Positions 26,701 to 41,700 of a stretch of DNA of 64,000 nucleotides are shown here, piece after piece. Made by a program: the position numbers and the translations under genes. Positions within the stretch are counted from its first letter, which is position 1. Every line of letters starts with the position of its first letter. The notes under the pieces are model-generated. The model was not told where the DNA came from and made no database searches. It was given only the letters and a program-made list of their open reading frames with translations. The stretch is from NCBI GenBank assembly GCA_029964075.1, contig CM057149.1:14208465-14272464 (forward strand), given 5' to 3'. The stretch comes from Patiria pectinifera. Its lineage: Eukaryota; Echinodermata; Asteroidea; Valvatida; Asterinidae.

Positions 26701-29700
26701 ATGTAATTTGATTTCGATGCAGCTAACCTTTGGGAATATTTACTGCCATTGTTTTTTAACTAAGTAACAAAAGATGACTGTTCTGGATAAGTATAAGCCC
26801 ATATGCACATGCTTACACAAGAATGTGAAAACTTTCCAATAAAATGTGACCTGTTCTGTCAAAATCAGACTTTTCTGGGCATAAGGTCAAAAATGATATT
26901 TTGCATATTGTTAACATATGTTCTTTTTTTCTTTTAATAGGTGGTTTAATTTTTGAAACCGGTCATTCCTGGGCAGAGTTATGCTATTTTGAAGTTCATT
27001 GTGTCGAAAAGTAGAAAACACAGAAAATGGCCACGAACGTCACAAAACAGTAATTTCTTTAACTGATATACCTTAACAAATCACCAAAAATACTATATTT
27101 AGAGTTCAAATTAGGGTTTCAAACTTGTATAGTATATTTTAGGCATTTTCAGGATTACAAATATGCAAACAATTCAAAATTGAAAAAAATCACTCCCACA
27201 GCGTTTTTTTGGCCCAATCTCAATTTCAACCTCTGCCCAGAAGCGTCTGCTTTTGACAGAACAGGTCACAAATGATCAAACAGACAGATGGAAATGAACA
27301 AACAGACAGATGGAAATGAACAAACAGACAAAACAAGTCCCTCACATCCAATCAGATCAAACAGACAGATGGAAATGATCAAACAGACAGATGGAAATGA
27401 ACAAACAGACAAAACAAGTCCCTCACATCCAATCAGATCAAACAGACAGATGGAAATGAACAAACAGACAGATGGAAATGAACAAACAGACAGATGGAAA
27501 TGAACAAACAGACAGATGGAAATGAACAAACAGACAGATGGAAATGAACAAACAGACAAAAACAAGTCCCTCACATCCAATCAGCGGCAGCCTCCACTCC
27601 AGCACAATGCTCGTCTCTGACAGGTCCAGCACACCAACAGAGATATCCTCAGGGCAGAGCAACCCCTTACTGCACCCGTCCCCTTGCCCACGGTATTGGC
27701 TTCTCTGTGCTGTGGTGCCCGATGAGGGGTGCGCGGGGTGGGCCTCGGGCGACCAGCAGGTGATGAGGACCTCATCGGATAGGTCCGAATCCCTGTAGCG
27801 GGGGTTGGCACTGAGGGCAACGATGCTCATGTGGTAGGTTCTGAAACAAATGGATTACAGAAACATGATTGATGTGTAGTGTTGTCCAGTCCATCATGAG
27901 TCCTACACAAAGTCCCTTCACACACACAAAAAAATCTAGAGTATTGGTAATAGTAACCTAAGGATGCCTTGTCACTGTTTATTCAAATAGCTTTGCGGCT
28001 TGACTTTGGACTGAGTAACTTGTGATTGACGTGTGATTGACTTGTGATTGACTTGTGACTGACTTGTGATTGACTTGTGATTGACTAGTGATGGACTTGT
28101 GATTGACTTGCGATTGACTTGTGATTGACTTGTGATTGACTTGTGATTGACCTGTGATTGACTAGTGATGGACTTGTGGTGGACTTGTGATTGACTTGTA
28201 ATTGACATGTGATCGACTTGTGATTGACATGTGATTGACTTGTGATTGACTAGTGATGGACTTGTGAGGACTTGTGATTGACATGTGATTGACTTGTGAT
28301 TGACTAGTGATGGACTTGTGATTGACTTGTGATTGACTTGTGATTGACTTGTGAGGATTTGTGAGGACTTGTGAGAATTGTTGATGTGAAGCTTACATCT
28401 CATATTGAACAGCTCTTAAGAATTTTAACAGATACACCTCGTGAAGGGACTACCCCTAAAAGAGTAGTGGTTCTGAGAAAGATCCTAGATGCTGACTTAA
28501 CACTCTGTCAGATTCCCTGTCTAGATAGCGGTTTGATATTTTCTTGAAGACGGGTAGAGCATAGAGACCCACACAGGCAATTTACACATTTGGTTCTTTT
28601 CTGAATCACCTGTCGTTTATAGAAAAAAACTTGCCACAGTGTATCCACAAAACGTTTTGTGAAGCTAATTGTATCTTAAAACTACAGTACAGCAGATAAA
28701 CATGAGTAAGATCTATTCCTCGTGAACTAGTATGTGTCCTGCTCTGCAAAACTAAGCCTGCACCCGATTTCACGAAGCGCTGCGACGCGTCGCAACTCGA
28801 GTTACGACATGTAACACGTCGCAACTCGCTACGCATCGTATCATCCATTTCACGAAAGTTGCGATGTGTTGAACGCGTCATAAGTTCCTTGACAACGGTT
28901 TAAAACAAGTCGCAAGTTACAATGGTCTAGTAGTCATGGCAAAATAAGAAGAGTCTCTTTCTTAGCCAGTTTAATGCCATAAACATTACATAAACAAGAT
29001 TATAATACCGAGGCAATGTGTGTAAAGTTGTAAATAGAAAATTCCTTGAATAATTATGAATTAGACTTGAATATTGCAGTTGAAATTTCAAAGTAGCTTT
29101 ACAGTCCACTGAGAGCTTGTTTTCCTTCAAAATTGCATCCCACGGCCGCCATTTTGTTTTACGTTTTAACAAATTTCAAGCTGAGATCCTACGGCTCTTT
29201 GTTGAACATCAGACAACTATTTACTGTACGCTGACTAAATACATAAAACAGTCACCGAGTTGTGCTATAAATGCACCTACGACGCGTCGCACTTACGACG
29301 TGTTCTGTGAAATGGATCGCAGGATGCGTCGCAGCTGCGACGCATCGTAGGGATACGACGCGTTGAATCGCTGCGATGCATCGTAAGTTACGAAGAGATT
29401 CATGAAATCGGGTGCTGAAGTGGGAACAGAATTTGCGAGAAGTGTGCACTGAGGCAAACCAATTGGGGGGAGGGGGGGGGAAGAGAGAGAACCGACCTGT
29501 TGGGGCGGCAGGGGATGGCTGCTTTGTAGTGAGAGGCACTCAGCTCCTGGCCAACCTTCTTGTCATTCATGTAAACCTGTCAAAGATTGTCAGGAACTCT
29601 CTTTATTCGCTTAAATCCACATATAAACAGATTGAAAAGAATTTGATTTTGCTTAACCACAGTTTTCAACCAAAATCAATGTTTTTAATTTATTGCAATT

Positions 29701-32700
29701 CGGGCGTTTCACAATGCAGTGCACCACCAAGAGTTTGCAACGGAGAGTTCATTTTTCCCAGTGCATTGTGGGAGATGGTCGACAAATTCGCAGCGCGGGA
29801 CATTTAAAAATAGTTAGTTTTTCCGGTCAGTATAGTTTCGTAAGCGTATGATTCGGGCATAAGTTTGCCCTTTTCTTTTCTTTTTATCAGTATGGTGTTC
29901 TTAGTAAGGCAGCAGAACGCTATGCCCCAATTTATAACAAATTAGCTAAAGTTGTCTACTGACACTCATTCAAATGTGCCGTGTTTTGTCAACCGTAAAT
30001 TTGAAAAACGGACTCTCCAAGGCAAACTCTTGGTGGCGCACTGCATAGTGAATAGCCCGAATTTAATATGTACCTTCCATACTGGTCAACAATTTGTTGT
30101 TTTTGTAAACAAACCTCCAAGTGTATGTTCTTTATTTAGATGTGAGTAACTTTTGTATTGCTAGGGAGAAAAAAAAGAATTTACAAAATATTTTTTTGGG
30201 GAGGGGGGATCAAACTCGAAGATATCACGGAAATGTACACCTTTAAAGAGGTTATGGAATGCTTGAAGACATTTCCGTCATTTTTCGGGTACATGTAGCC
30301 TAAGGTGTGATGAATTAAAAACGACTATTGTTTCTGTCATGAAATGAATACAAAAGGTACTTTTGAGAGCTGTTTTTCCGGTCCTGTTTGGACCCGAACG
30401 TGCAATTTGTGTAAAACTCATGGTTGGGAGCAGCAAACAAAACATAGTAAATCATGACGTAATAAACAGGACTCCCTATGCAGCGTAGTATAAACGAGTC
30501 CTGTTTATTACGTCACAATTTTTCTGATTTTACGAAGAACCCGACGACTGTTGATTTCAGTTATGCGCTCGCCGACCAACAAATTACTCGATAAATTTCA
30601 GTTTTATAAACATGTAAACGCACATTACAAAAGAATGGGAGTTTGTCATTATGATAATATATGGGTCTACTCTACAATAACAAAAATATAAAAAACAAAA
30701 CGACTTTCAGCATTCCACAACCTCTTTAAATATGCATTTATTGGACCACTTGATGGTGTTTCTACAACTGTTCTCGCACCTGATAACCCCTGATGCCAAC
30801 CCCTCCATACATCCTAGGCTCTCCCCACTCTAGAATAAACTCCTCCTGCATGGCCGAGGTGCAGCACAGGGCGGGCGGGTCCGGGGGTCCCGGGATGACG
30901 CACTGAATGCTGGGAGTAGGCTCGTCCTGCCACATGTCATCGTACTGACTGGCATGGAGAGTCATCTTGTATATGCACCTACATGCAGGAGCAGACAGAA
31001 TTTCTGATTAATAATATTAATAATAATAATAATAAAAATTACTCTTTTGGCTGCAATAGGGTGACTTTCCCATAGACTTGTGCACAAACCTAAACTGTCA
31101 CCTAACCCAAGTTTACCTTATGTTTTTTCCACGAAATTTAGTATTTATACTAATTGGACCATGAGGAATCGATCTAGATGGTTTGCGACAGCAAAATTCC
31201 TTGTCCTAAGGGTCGTTTTCATAAAAGGGCGACAGTTATTATGTCGCCTCAATAAGGTGTATTGCCCTATTGTGGACGGAGTTCGCAAAATCTATCGCCC
31301 TATTACAGTAATAGTAGTAATAACTGTATTTATATAGTGCCTTTTGCCAGAGGATACAAAGCGCTGGGGGAGAATGCAACCAAAGACAGGTAAATGAAGT
31401 ATATGAACATATGAGACCCATTATGTAGCACCTTTTTGCTAGGTGCTGCGGCGCATAACTGCTGCCACTGCCAGAAACACCGGGGCAAACCCCTTCTCTT
31501 AGCGACAAGTGTATACTGGGATCTTTAACATGCATTACACAACACACGGGACCTACGGCTTTACGTCCCATCCGAAGGACGAAGCAATAATGGTAAAGTG
31601 CCTTGCTCAAGAGCACAAGCACCATGTTCCCACGGTCAGGATTCGAACCCATGTACCACGGCACACGAGTCGAACACCATAACCACTGGACCACAGCCCC
31701 ATCTCTGGTTAGAGATGGATTGCTAAATTAGAGTTAAGCACTTCCATTGCATTCATTGATTAACCCATTAGCACCTGCAATATTGTATTACAATGTGTTT
31801 ATTCACTGAAAAATCAATAAAACCATAAGAGTGCTCGGACGGTTTCGGGCGCTACAGTGAGTAAAGGGTGATTATCATGAACTTTGTTTCAGTATGAAAT
31901 TAAGAAAAAGAATCAAATTGCTAACCCCCACCCCAAAAAAACCCAAAACAAACACATCCCCCCCTAAAAAAAACCAAAAAACTAAACAACAAAATTTCAT
32001 CCTTATTAGTTGTGATCTTAAGGCCCTGTCACACCTTTGCGTATCCTAATTCCTTATGAGTTCCTTATCAAAAATGTTCAATACGCAGCCGTACGCTCAA
32101 AACGTCGAATTTTTTTTGGATTACTTTGACTTATGTGCGACGCACATCTTGCGAACAAGTAACAAATTCAGCGCATCCATTGCGTATGAGTGCTTTCTGT
32201 GTGTTTCTCATAAGTTACGAATAAGTACAATGCGCTGCCCGCTAGCAGGACCAGCGGTACTAATTCATGCAATACGTCGACATTCACTATGGGTTCGTTC
32301 AGCGTTGTATCTGCGATGCAAGTACGCCATGTATACGTCCAATATAGACGGCTCGGGGTGCGTGCCGGGAGGTCAGCGTATTACCGCGTATGAACTGCTT
32401 CTCCCCCACGAACACATAGCGTACTCGTACCGCGCTCGACCGATGCGGGACCGATGCACTGCGTATTTATAACTTATGACCTGCGTAACAGCGTACGCAG
32501 TGTAGTTTTGTGCATGCCCAAAACTATCCGGCGTACTGGGCCGTACTATGCTTAGGCTATGCCTGCGTACATAAAACTTACACAAAACAATAGAGATGCA
32601 TATGAGGTGCGTATTGTGCATACAACTGCGTATGAAAAAAATGTCAATGCGCAACTCATAAGGAATTAGGATACGCAGAAGTGTGACAGGGCCCTTAAGC

Positions 32701-35700
32701 TTGTGATTTGTCTCGTGGCCTTACATGTGATTGTCTTGTTACAGACTTTTGATTTGTCTGGTCATTGACTCATGATTTGACCTGTGGCTGACTTGTGAGT
32801 GGACCTGTGGCTGACTTGTGATTGGACTTGTGATTGGACTTGTGACTGGACTTGTGATTGGACTTGTGATTGGACTTGTGATTGGACTTGTGATTGATTT
32901 GTGATTGGACTTGTGATTGGACTTGTGATTGGACTTGTGACTGGACTTGTGATTGGACTTGTGAGTGGACTTGTGATTGGACTTGTGAGTGGACTTGTGA
33001 GTGGACTTGTGAGTGGACTTGTGAGTGGACTTGTGAGTGGACTTGTGATTGGACTTGTGATTGGACTTGTGATTGGACTTGTGATTGGACTTGTGAGTGG
33101 ACTTGTGAGTGGACTTGTGAGTGGACTTGTGATTGGACTTGTGAGTGGACTTGTGATTGGACTTGTGATTGGACTTGTGATTGGACTTGTGATTGGACTT
33201 GTGATTGGACTTGTGATTGGACTTGTGAGTGGACTTGTGAGTGGACTTGTGATGGTCCTATAGACTGGCACGGATAAACTCCATAAAACCAGCCGGTTTT
33301 TGGGTTTACCTATTATGGTAGACTGGAATATCGTAGCTGGTGGCAGTGGGTGGCAGGGCGGCCACTCGCTCCGCATCATCAAAGTCGTTGGACCAAGTGA
33401 TGTCATATCCAACAATGCCTTGCTCTTCAGCTGTACCGCAGTCCTGCAACGCCCAGTTCAAGTGGATATCGCCTTGCAGATCACTGTTGAAAAAAAAAAC
33501 CTCAAAATTCAAGGGAGTTGCATGTGCGACACCTAATTCTTTATCAAACGAGACACTGAAATGTTTACAGGTTGCTGTAAGAAATTACACTATTTCACTG
33601 TTGGCTATCAGTTGTCTGTAAGTTTAATTAAAATTCAGATTTGTTCGAGTATTTCATACAATTCGATTGGAAAAATCAGATCGACACATTTCAGCAATGA
33701 ACAGAATTAACAGTAAAGAAATATATGAATTATTATGAAAATGGTTGAAACATGGTTGAAACATAAACAATAAAATAACACTGTAAAACTCCAAAATAAA
33801 ATTTAGAAAAAGGAATAAAATAAATATTTAAAAAAATAAAAAAATACAGTATAAAAAAAAAAAATGGATCCTTACTTGCTTTCATCAGAATCCTCACTCT
33901 GTCTTTCTGACGAGGGATGGAACTTGGCTTCAAATTCTATGATATTCCCTGAAACAAAAACAAATCATAAATATTTGACAATGAGCAAAGTTTGAGGACA
34001 AAAGGTTAAAGCTATAGTCCATTATTGGCAGCCATCCGAAAAGTAATTGGCGTAATTATTGTTGAAAAACATACTAGGTTGAAAGATAGTAAGGGGACTA
34101 AACTCCCTGTGAAATTATTCTTTCTGGCAAACTGTCACTTTGAAGTAATCAACGAAAGAAGGCCTTTCCAACGGCGCGTCTTAAGACACACCGTAGGAAA
34201 TTTAAATTAGCAGTTGGTTTTGTTATTCGGAGAAGCACGCGCAAGCATTGGCACGACGCACACAAGCGCGCGGTTGCTATAATTTGTCGGATCAGTGCGC
34301 GACATCGCGTATAGATGTACATGTAGCTGCAACTCAAAACAATTCAAAACATGATTCAGCAACTTTGGAATTGAAATTGAGATCCTAGAATGCTGTTTTT
34401 CTCGGAATATGCAGCTGAAGCTGAGCTGAAACATCATCAGGTCAGTTGTTCAGCATCCTTCATTAGATTTTGAACACTTTTGTTGCTTCAAACTCTTTTA
34501 ACACTGTACTCTTTTAGGTATTTTCATTACCTCCACATGCAGACATGAATTTCCCCACAGAAGTGTGGGTCTGTCTTCAAGAGAAAACATGTAAATTTGA
34601 ATTTTTCTCTTCACCAGCGGGAAAATTTGCCGCCAATTTAAATCTGCCTTTTTGTTCTAAGTGTGTGGAAAGGAAAGACGTGTTAATACTGTGTACTTCT
34701 TGCCAAGTTTGTAAGCTAATTGGTCTAATGACACTGTTAACAAAAAATCTCCGGTTTCTGGTATGGAGCTTGCCCCAAAAAAGTGCGGCGACGCGGCTTT
34801 TTTTTAAAAACTTTTATTTGCTTCAAATGTCCGCCTAAATTTAGTGCCAAATACATGGGAGTCCAGAGAGGCCACATAAAGCTTATACTCGATCGTAATC
34901 CCATCTAAAAACACATTAAAATTGTGCAGCACCAGGATTCCAGTCAAACCAGTGAGTTTGGCGGTTTTGAGACATCATCTTACATTGAAAAAAAACTTTT
35001 TAATTTTGGCAACGCGCGCACAATAGAAACCGAAGACTTGGGGGGGGGGGGGCTAAGTGCTTTTTTTACAACCTCATTATTACATAATTCTCCACCTATC
35101 ACCACATACCTGATTGTTGTTTTGGCAGAGTGACAGTCACCGTCTCTGAGGTGGACCTGTCGCATACCTCCTCAAACTCATCCGAGTCCAGGCGGTTGTG
35201 GTTCCTACCCCCACTTGTCAGTGTCTTGCTGATGCTCCTGTCCGTTGTCGTGACGGCTGTCAGGCAGATTTCGTAGGTCTTGCCCGGCGAGCAGTGGACG
35301 GTGTAGCAGTTGGTGCTGGGCTTGAGGTGCGCATAGGGGACGCCGTTGACGCTGAGCGTGTAGCCTAGGAGGGTGCGTCGGAGACAAGTGGAGCCAGACT
35401 CATCGTCTGCTAGACCAATGGTTGATACACAATCAATTACATTTGTGACCCAAATCAACGCAGAGTTGGAAGGTACCAGAGCTGCTTTTTTAGTATTGGG
35501 CATTTTTTAAAAAACTTGCATGATGGAAACCCTTAATTAATAATAGTGGGGTAGATAGGGGAAATATTTGAGGGTATTGTGCATTTGATGATACAAGCAT
35601 GGCATTTGGCACACAGTCAGAGTATGTCATGCGAAAGATATTTGGCTATAGGGCCATCACAGATTTTTCCTTTGAAAAAATATAACAGTACTTCTTGACT

Positions 35701-38700
35701 TTTTTTTTTGTTTATTTGGTTCAAAGAGGTTTCTTTTTTTTTTTAAGCTTATCCAACTCGGCTTAAAATACAGCTTTGTGAACTGAGATAAAGACAGAAA
35801 TAGCATGTCATGCAAGGTTTTTGTTGAACAACAATTTATATGAAGTGCAGTTTAAAGGTATATCTTTTGTTTAGGTTAACATGAATAATAAGCAATTCTG
35901 AAGAATGGGTTAACATTTACATGTAATACAACGACAGTTAACTAGGATTTTAGGTGAGGATTTCATTACCTGTATTTTTACGGATGGAAACCAGCACAGG
36001 TTTCTCCCAGTATATATCTGCCCAAGATGGACCAAATCCTGTGAGCACCACATCCGGTGCGGCGCAAGGGGCCGGCACTCTGACTACAAAAGGCTCCGAG
36101 GCCAGCCTAAGGATGGTCTCTCTGCCATGCTGGCCTCGCCTCTTTCCTTTCTTCTTTGAGCTCTCCTGCGTCTGCTTCCCAAAGTCCGGCTCTGCGATGA
36201 CCGCGACGACGGTGAAACAGTACCTCGTGCCTTTGGTTAAGCCTTCAATGTCACACGACGTTGTGCCTTCTGCGTTCGGAATTTCAAGAATTTGGTGGGG
36301 GTCACTGCTTGAAGCCAGGCCTTCCCCGCTTTTCACCTCGGCCCATTTCACCTCGTATTTCTTCACCGTCCTCTGCTCTGGCGCCCTCCAGGTCAGAGTC
36401 ACCGCGTCCCCGTGATCAAAAGCGCAGCTCAAGTCGCTCGGTGGCAAGACACCGGTCGTGGTGGTGTCAACACTGACGCACGGGAGCCACATGGAATCCT
36501 TGGGTATGAGATTCCATTCTGCCGGGAGGCCCCGCAGTTTCGTTCGGGGGCTTTCGGCAGACGCAGCGCCCTCGTGGAAAAACTCGTCGGTGATGGTGAC
36601 GAGGTGCAGGGAGTAGGCGGCGGATTCCTGCAGGCTTTTGATGATTGCTGAGGTAGCATCTGGTAGCAGATCAAGGTACTGTACCGTCTTGAGGGAGCTA
36701 TCGTCGCTCTGCGTTGTGACATAAATCCGTAACCCTGTGGAAGCACAGTGACACAACACCAGTCGGGTTATTGTTACATAAATTAGCTGTTAATAATGAT
36801 AGGAAATTGTAATACCCCACAAAGCCGTGTATATTCACCTGTAAAGCACCACAGTTCTATGGTTATGGTTTCCAACTCAGTGAAGCAGTATGCAGGGTTG
36901 AACCCTGACGAGGATTGTGGTGCTTGTGTTCTTGGGCAAGACATTTACTACAATTACCCCTCTCCATCCAGAAGTATGAATGTTTTCCTTGGATGGTAAG
37001 GAACAGGTTCCACTGTTGCATAATATTGATCTCAAGGATTGATGTACTGGTACAGGAGTAATATTAACCTGTAACAACATCGGTATAAAGCCCCACACAA
37101 TCACCACATTTGTTTATTATTATTCATTTGTTGGGTTCAACCAGAAACAAAAATCCAAACGTGGAAGATGAATCTGGCTTTCTGTGGTGAGTTTAACCCA
37201 TAGTAGTCCCTTTATCTCAAACTACCATGCCTGTGACTCCCTGTACCACCCCAAACTGCCCGGGCACACCAAGGTTTAATGCATTCAGTAAGGGAATAAC
37301 TTTATACACTGTAATACAATGTAGTACTGGTGGGATGGGTGGCTTGTGCGTAAAGCGCTCGCCTCTCACCAAGGTGACCACGGTTCGAATCCTGGCCGCG
37401 GATCACATGTGAGTAGAGTTGTGCGTTGGTTCTCTCCTGTGCCACGAGGATTTTTCTCCAGGCTCTCCGGTTTTCCTCCCTCCGGAAAAATCAAACACTT
37501 TCGATCTCAGGCTGTGCTCCGTGGTCATATATGGGTCGATGTGGCCGGCAGCCATAGGCGCCTTTACGTGCCAGCGGCCCGACCACGTTGTAGCCGCGTC
37601 CTTCGCAATTCAGCATACCAGCTGCCAGTAAGGATGATAAGCCTCCCAAATTATTATTATTATAATCTCATCCCTCACCTATGACTTCAGCTCCCTTCTC
37701 TGTGGGTGGGTCCCATTTCAGTTGGACAGTGTGTGAGCCTACGGAGGCTACGGTCAGCTGGCTGGGTGGATCAGGGGGGCTGGCCGTGGTGACAGTGATG
37801 GACTCGGTCTGGCTCAGGATGGGAACCTCATAGGGTTTGGTTTCTTGGTTGCCTTCTAAGAGTGAATGGGAAAGTGAATAGCAAAAGCATTATATGCAAT
37901 ATCAAATATTATGAATATCAGATATTAAGACAAGATAAGTTTGCGGTAGCACCATGTGAATAAATCTCTTTTGTGAGTATGTGTGGTTCTGAAAAGAACC
38001 GGAGGGACTCAACGTTTCGAACAGTATGCTCTGCCCGTCGTCAGGAGAACGAGGGATTCCAACGATGATGCTATGTTATAAGGATGGGTGCGGTGAGGCG
38101 TGAGAAGGGTGCAAACTGGTTAAGCTCGAAACTGGTGAAGCTGAGAAGGATGCAAGTTGACTGAAGGATGCTGGATGATCACTGGAGCGTGTCAGTACAC
38201 AGTGAGGGGGCAAAGGGGAAGGAGCTCAGGGTATAGGTGACCCATAGGCGAGAACTGAACCTAACTTGTCCTAGGCTATAGGAGACCCATCAGACTTGAG
38301 CAGAGCATACTGTTCGAAACGTTGAGTCCCTCCGGTTCTTTTCAGAACCACACATACTCACAAAAGAGATTTATTCACATGGTGCTACCGCACACTTATC
38401 TTGTCTTAGTATCTTTCCACCATTCAAACCTTCAAATCTCAATATCAGATATACAACAACAAAAATCTTGTTCAACGAGTAAATCAAAACCAATGTGTCA
38501 GAAACACTCAATTTGCTAACACAATGCAATTACTAGTAGATAGACCCTTAAAGGTTTATACTCACTATGCCTGTGTGATTGGGTGTGCTTTCCCTGGGCC
38601 TGAACAGTTACACAATACTTGGTGCCGAGGTCTAGTCCATCGATTAGCAAGTGGTCATCTGTATATGAGGAAATGAAATGGGGGCTAATATTCATTGTAG

Positions 38701-41700
38701 TCTCACTGTATGGTTACACAACTGCATAATGATTTGTGAGTATTATGAGGACAAGAGTTTTAAAGGGAAGATACAACATTTGCAAACATCAAAAAACAAA
38801 TTTTTTGATCAAATTATCACGAAAAATCTTATTGGATTGTTAAGGAATGATAGTCTAAAGCATCCTGTAAAGCTGTGGCTCTGGTGTGCTGACATTTTCA
38901 AGAAAAACTGTATTTTTCCAACGCTGGTCAGCTGACCAGCGTTGGAGAAAACTGGCATTTTTTTTCAAAAAGTGCTCCTAATTTTTAATATTTAGTTCGT
39001 CTGCATTTTCTTTGGAATTGATTACACACCTGTGGAGACTACACGCCTGCTAGACTGATTCTCTGATCTTACAATCCCCAAAGTCTATAAATTGCTCCAT
39101 TTCATCTTTAGTGGGGTCAGGGAACCAGACTACAAGAATATGATTGGTTTTCTTAGTTTTTCCAGCATCTCCGAACCCAAAACTTGAAACAAGTCAGTGT
39201 AACAATATTTGCTATAACATATTAATCCTCTAAATCCATTTATTTCTGAAAATTGCAGCAAAAGCAAATGTTGTACATTCCCTTTAATGTACCGGTACAT
39301 GTAATCAGACTGGAGATTTGAACTCACCGATGTGCAAAGCAAGTTCTTGATAAGAGGCAATATCCCAAAAGCTATTGCAATGGCATTTGTTTCTTATGTC
39401 CTCGACGATTCAATCTTTCAAGTTGTCTAATTGGCCTATTTCTCAAGTACAGGTACATGATGCTCATGTGTGCCAGTTTATAGGGCTCGTTCAATGACGG
39501 CCATTTCTGTAGGAGAAGTGCAACTGCGTATTTTACGCAATGAAGCACGCATTGCGCAGTGTTGAAAATGTTCCAAACACGCGCGCTTGTTGCTTGAAAT
39601 GTGTTCGAAATATGACGCAGCTGATGTTCGTTATGCAAGTTGCCGCTCAAAATGCCGATGCACGTGGATGGTCTGTAGGAAATTGCGTCATCTGAACGAG
39701 ACCTGTTAAATGAAGTTTGACCAAGGTCGTAGGGACAACACACTGGCTGTTTTCTGACTATGAGTGAGAAAATTGAGAAATTCTTTGACTTACAGTATAT
39801 CCATCTGAATATTTTTGAAATAACAACAAAATCACAAAGTCAATTTTGAACTTGTTTTAACTGTGTGGATACTTAAAATCCTTCATGTTGTAAAAAAAAT
39901 GGCTGTGGTTGGGGATTGGAATCATTTGCCTTGCTATCAGTCATCATGGCAAGACCACAGTTTAATGCTCAAGGGCAAATGATTCCAGTTCCAAACTGCA
40001 GAATTTTATTCACAACACACAGGATTTTACACAGCTTACATAATAAATCACTGAAATTGATTAAAGGGAATGTACAACATTCGCTTTTGCTGCAATTTTC
40101 AGAAATGAATGGATTTGAAGGATTAGTATGTTAAAGCATATAGTTTTTAACTGACTTGCTTCACGTTTTTGGGTTCGGAGATGCTGGAAAATCCAAGAAA
40201 ACCAACCATGTTCTTATAGTCTGGTTCCCTAACCCCATTTAAGATGAAACGAAACAATTTATAGACTTTGGGGAATTGTAAGGTCAGAGAATCAGTCTAG
40301 CAGGCTTGTACCCCTTGTACCACAGGTGTGTAATCAATTGCAAAGAAAATGCGGAATAACTAAATATGAAAAATTAGAAGCAGTTTTGAAAAAAAAGCCA
40401 GTTTTCTCCAACGCTGGTCAGCCGACCAGCGTTGGAAAAATACAAGTTTTCTTGAAAATGTCAGCACACCAGGAGGCACAATTTTACACTGTCATTTTGG
40501 ACTGTCATTCCCGAACAATCCAGTAAAATATTTTGTGATATTTGATCATTTTGTTTTTTTGATGTTTGCAAATGTTGTATCTTCCCTTTAAAGCAAGGAA
40601 CTTGGTCACAGTGTCCAAAAATGTTGTTGTGATCAATTGACTATTGTGCATTGAGGCTGAGGGAAATTACATAACACTCATTATGGGCTGAGCCCAAGGA
40701 TTAGGAGTATCTGCACAATTATACATTTTCAAAATTTACCTCGTGGCTTTGTTGTTATCTCAAAAATATTTAGACGGCCACTTTTTGGGGGGACATACTG
40801 CAGATAGCAATGTGCTTACCAGCCGTTACTTTGCTCTGAGGTGGTTCCCCTGACTTCTTTGACAGCTCCCACCATGTGATGGCGTAACGTTCAGCAGGTG
40901 CAAAATGCTTGCGTTGCTTTTTTCCTGAAAGTGGAGTGTACAAACAATGCATGATTCCAATATCAAGCTAACCTTTTGCATTTCAATACAAAGGTCTTCT
41001 AAAAATAAAATATTAAAGGTACAGTCCATCATTTGTAATTTGTGCAGTTTGTTGGTTTGAAGCAACAAACCTACTCAAAATCTGAAGAAGGGTGCTGAAC
41101 AACTGACCTGATGAAGTTTCAGCTCAGCTTCAGCTGTATATTTCGAGAAAAACAGCATTCTAGGATCTCGATTTCAAATCAAAAGTTGCTGAATCATGTT
41201 TTGAATTGGGCCTGAATTCAGCTTCCGAGACACATTCTTACTGAGCCGAATGCAGCTACGCGATGTCACGCTGATCCGACGAATTATAGATGGTACGCGT
41301 GCATGTGCGTCGTGTGAACGCTTGCACGCACTTCGCTGAATATAAAAAACGAACTACTAACGGAAATTTCCAACGGTGCGTCTTAAGAAGCACCGTTGGA
41401 AAGGTCTTCTTTCGTTGATTTCTTCAAAATGACAGCATGCCAGAAAGAATAATTTCACAGGGAGTTTAGTCCCCTTACTACATTTCAGCTAAGTATGTTT
41501 TTCAACAATAATTACGTCAGTCACTTTTTGGATAGCTGCAAATGATGGACTATAGCTTTAAATTACAATACCAAAGAGCAACATCGGTGATCGAGTGGTA
41601 AACAATAGGTCATAGGTTTGGGTCTCACTCAAGCAAGCTTACCATTTTTTTCTGGATGATAATTCTGTGATCCAGTGGCATTGTCGCACCTACTTTTGTG

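Noticed and set aside
27266-27580. A 104-codon minus-strand frame past exon 21
   Set aside because: It reads the 22 bp minisatellite, giving periodic CSFPSVCLFIS-type peptides; no gene.
28010-28372. A CRISPR array
   Set aside because: The tract is a simple 11 bp tandem without spacers, in a eukaryotic intron.
32762-33415. Long open frames (up to 217 codons) across 32.8-33.4 kb
   Set aside because: The frames run through a 12 bp tandem array. The unit is a multiple of three and has no stop, so openness is expected in several frames.
35954-36651. Plus-strand open frames of 153, 71 and 79 codons
   Set aside because: Antisense shadows of exon 15, which encodes clear FN3 domains.
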